Shown here: piece after piece, positions 14,039-15,329 of the stretch
Layout of the letters: every line of letters starts with the position of its first letter
Position numbering within the stretch: position 1 is the first letter of the stretch
Assembly (NCBI GenBank): GCA_017643325.1
Contig: JAEPNS010000037.1
Span: 1 to 15,329, forward strand
Length of the DNA: 15,329 nucleotides
Direction: 5' to 3'
Source of the DNA: Alphaproteobacteria bacterium
Lineage (GTDB): Bacteria; Pseudomonadota; Alphaproteobacteria; UBA6615
Notes under the pieces: generated by a model
What the model was told of the DNA's origin: nothing
Databases searched by the model: none
The model's input: only the letters and a program-made list of their open reading frames with translations
Translations under genes and position numbers: made by a program

Positions 14039-14992
14039 ATGTCCAGCACCGAATTCCGCGGAAAAATCTACGATTCCGTCGTCGACACGATCGGCGCAAC
14101 ACCGCTGGTCCGGCTCAACCGACTGGCCGAGAGCGAAGGCTGCAAGGCAGAGCTGGTCGCAAAGCTCGAATTCTTCAACCCGCTCGCCTCGGTCAAGGAC
14201 CGGATCGGAAACGCCATGATCGCCGCCGCCGAGGCAGAGGGCAGGGTCGGCCCCGGTTCGGTCATCGTGGAACCCACCTCCGGCAACACCGGAATTGCAC
14301 TCGCCTTCGTCTGTGCCGCGCGCGGCTACCGCTGCATCCTCGTGATGCCCGATTCCATGTCCCAGGAGCGGCGCAAGATGCTGGCGTTGCTTGGCGCGGA
14401 ACTGGTGCTCACACCCGCAGCGGAGCGGATGCCCGGCGCCATTGCGAAGGCCCAGGAGATCGTCGATTCAACCGAGAACGCGATCATGCTGCAGCAGTTC
14501 CAGAACCCGGCGAACCCGGACATCCACCGCAACACGACGGCGGAGGAGATCTGGAAGGACACCGACGGCGCGGTTGACGTGCTGGTGGCAGGCGTCGGCA
14601 CCGGCGGCACAATTACCGGTGCGGGCGAGGTGCTCAAGGCGCGCAAGCCGGCGGTCCATGTGGTCGCGGTTGAACCCGAGGACAGCGCGGTGCTTCAGGG
14701 CGGGCCCGCGGGGCCGCACATGATCCAGGGAATCGGCGCGGGATTCATTCCGGGCACGCTGAACACAGAGGTCTATGACGAAGTGCTCGGCATCGCCAAT
14801 GAGACCTCTCTCGAGACCGCGCGCAAGCTCGCACGGATCGAGGGTATTCCCGTCGGGATCTCGTCCGGTGCCGCCATCGCGGCCGCACTGGAAGTCGGCG
14901 CACGTGACGAGATGGCGGGCAAGCTGATGGTCGTCGTGCTGCCGTCCTTCGCCGAACGCTATCTCTCGACGGCCCTGTTCGAGGGCATCTGA
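14039..14992 (+). CDS. cysK: Cysteine synthase A (O-acetylserine sulfhydrylase)
   Basis: PLP enzyme that makes cysteine from O-acetylserine and sulfide. 317 aa. The PLP lysine is K53 in NPLASVKDRIG. The substrate loop TSGNTG is at 80-85, the phosphate-binding GTGGTITG at 187-194, and the PLP-N1 serine in GISSGAA (about 273-279). GPHMIQGIGAGFIP (225-238) is the CysK-type segment that also lines the pocket where the serine acetyltransferase tail docks. A good GGAGG sits six bases upstream. It follows the Rrf2 gene by 20 bases and is followed by the E1-like gene after five, so the three look co-transcribed. The product feeds coaBC upstream and sulfur transfer downstream. Confidence 0.96.
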   Translation: MSSTEFRGKIYDSVVDTIGATPLVRLNRLAESEGCKAELVAKLEFFNPLASVKDRIGNAMIAAAEAEGRVGPGSVIVEPTSGNTGIALAFVCAARGYRCILVMPDSMSQERRKMLALLGAELVLTPAAERMPGAIAKAQEIVDSTENAIMLQQFQNPANPDIHRNTTAEEIWKDTDGAVDVLVAGVGTGGTITGAGEVLKARKPAVHVVAVEPEDSAVLQGGPAGPHMIQGIGAGFIPGTLNTEVYDEVLGIANETSLETARKLARIEGIPVGISSGAAIAAALEVGARDEMAGKLMVVVLPSFAERYLSTALFEGI

Positions 14993-14997
14993 CGGAC

Positions 14998-15329
14998 GTG
15001 GAACTCAGCGACGAACAGTTCCATCGCTACGCCCGGCACCTGATCCTCGACGAGGTCGGTGACGAGGGTCAGGAAAAGCTGCTGTCATCGAAGGTTCTCG
15101 TCGTCGGCGCCGGAGGGCTCGGCGCGCCGCTGCTGATGTACCTCGCGGCAGCGGGGGTCGGCACCCTCGGGATCGTCGACGACGACGAGGTCGACCTGAC
15201 CAACCTGCAGCGCCAGGTCGTTCATGCAACGCATCAGGTGGGACGAAAAAAGACTGAATCTGCAAAGTCTATGCTCGCCTCCCTGAACCCCGGCATCAAG
15301 GTCGTGACCCATGACGTTCGACTCGATAC
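14998..15329 (+). CDS. moeB: MoeB/ThiF/HesA-family E1-like adenylyltransferase, partial (right edge)
   Basis: Enzyme family that adenylates the C-terminal glycine of a ubiquitin-like sulfur carrier (MoaD for molybdopterin, ThiS for thiamine). The visible 110 residues start MELSDEQFHRYARHLILDEV, the normal family N-terminus, then VLVVGAGGLGAP (33-44, ATP-binding) and VDDDEVDLTNLQRQ (60-73), with VGRKKTESA after that. The start is a GTG at 14998-15000, five bases after the cysK stop; no ATG is available nearby and no strong Shine-Dalgarno is seen. The reading frame is open to the edge, so the catalytic cysteine and any rhodanese domain lie outside. MoeB is the likeliest name, but ThiF or a MoeZ-like fusion cannot be excluded. 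Confidence 0.88.
   Translation, partial: MELSDEQFHRYARHLILDEVGDEGQEKLLSSKVLVVGAGGLGAPLLMYLAAAGVGTLGIVDDDEVDLTNLQRQVVHATHQVGRKKTESAKSMLASLNPGIKVVTHDVRLD

Noticed and set aside
1..15329. Mobile elements, CRISPR arrays, toxin-antitoxin or phage genes
   Set aside because: No direct-repeat arrays, transposase motifs or foreign-looking coding segments were seen; all coding sequence is core housekeeping with uniform GC-rich character.

Overview
The window is chromosomal core sequence from a GC-rich alphaproteobacterium. Every gene I recognise is a housekeeping gene. The gene order (gyrB-recF-dnaN-dnaA, then rpsT, an enoyl-CoA hydratase and mutM, facing ubiE-ubiB-coaBC-dut) is, from general knowledge, the arrangement found around dnaA in many Alphaproteobacteria. 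I cannot fix the order or genus; a Rhodospirillales-like relative is a guess. I see no insertion sequence, phage, CRISPR array, tRNA or rRNA.

Left part, minus strand (about 1-7150): transcription runs leftwards. rpsT has its own near-consensus sigma70 promoter and a strong intrinsic terminator. A 620-base non-coding stretch with an AT-rich core follows, then dnaA. Next come a 250-base gap rich in dyad symmetry, dnaN with its own extended -10 promoter, recF, and gyrB, which is cut by the left edge. Together these genes supply replication initiation (DnaA), the sliding clamp (DnaN), gap repair (RecF) and supercoiling (GyrB).

Middle, minus strand (7211-9295): mutM (oxidised-purine repair), a small exported protein of unknown function and an enoyl-CoA hydratase form a probable operon reading towards rpsT. 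A 128-base divergent spacer (9296-9423) separates it from the plus-strand genes.

Right part, plus strand (9424-15329): ubiE-ubiB (ubiquinone synthesis) is followed by a tight cluster of coaBC (coenzyme A), dut (dUTP removal), an Rrf2-family regulator, cysK (cysteine synthase) and a MoeB/ThiF-type E1-like enzyme cut by the right edge. Short gaps and an ATGA overlap suggest co-transcription from upstream of coaBC.

No wholly new system is evident. The most interesting points are: (i) an Rrf2 regulator without the usual three-cysteine iron-sulfur motif, ending in Asp-Tyr-Thr-Ile and encoded just before cysK, which suggests a CymR/CysK-like sensor pair; (ii) a MutM whose last zinc-finger cysteine is arginine, with an insertion that supplies another cysteine; (iii) dense dyads, an extended -10 promoter and clustered GANTC sites between dnaA and dnaN; and (iv) a 22-base-spaced palindromic repeat over the likely dnaA promoter. 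All functional statements rest on reading motifs by eye; no database search was done.
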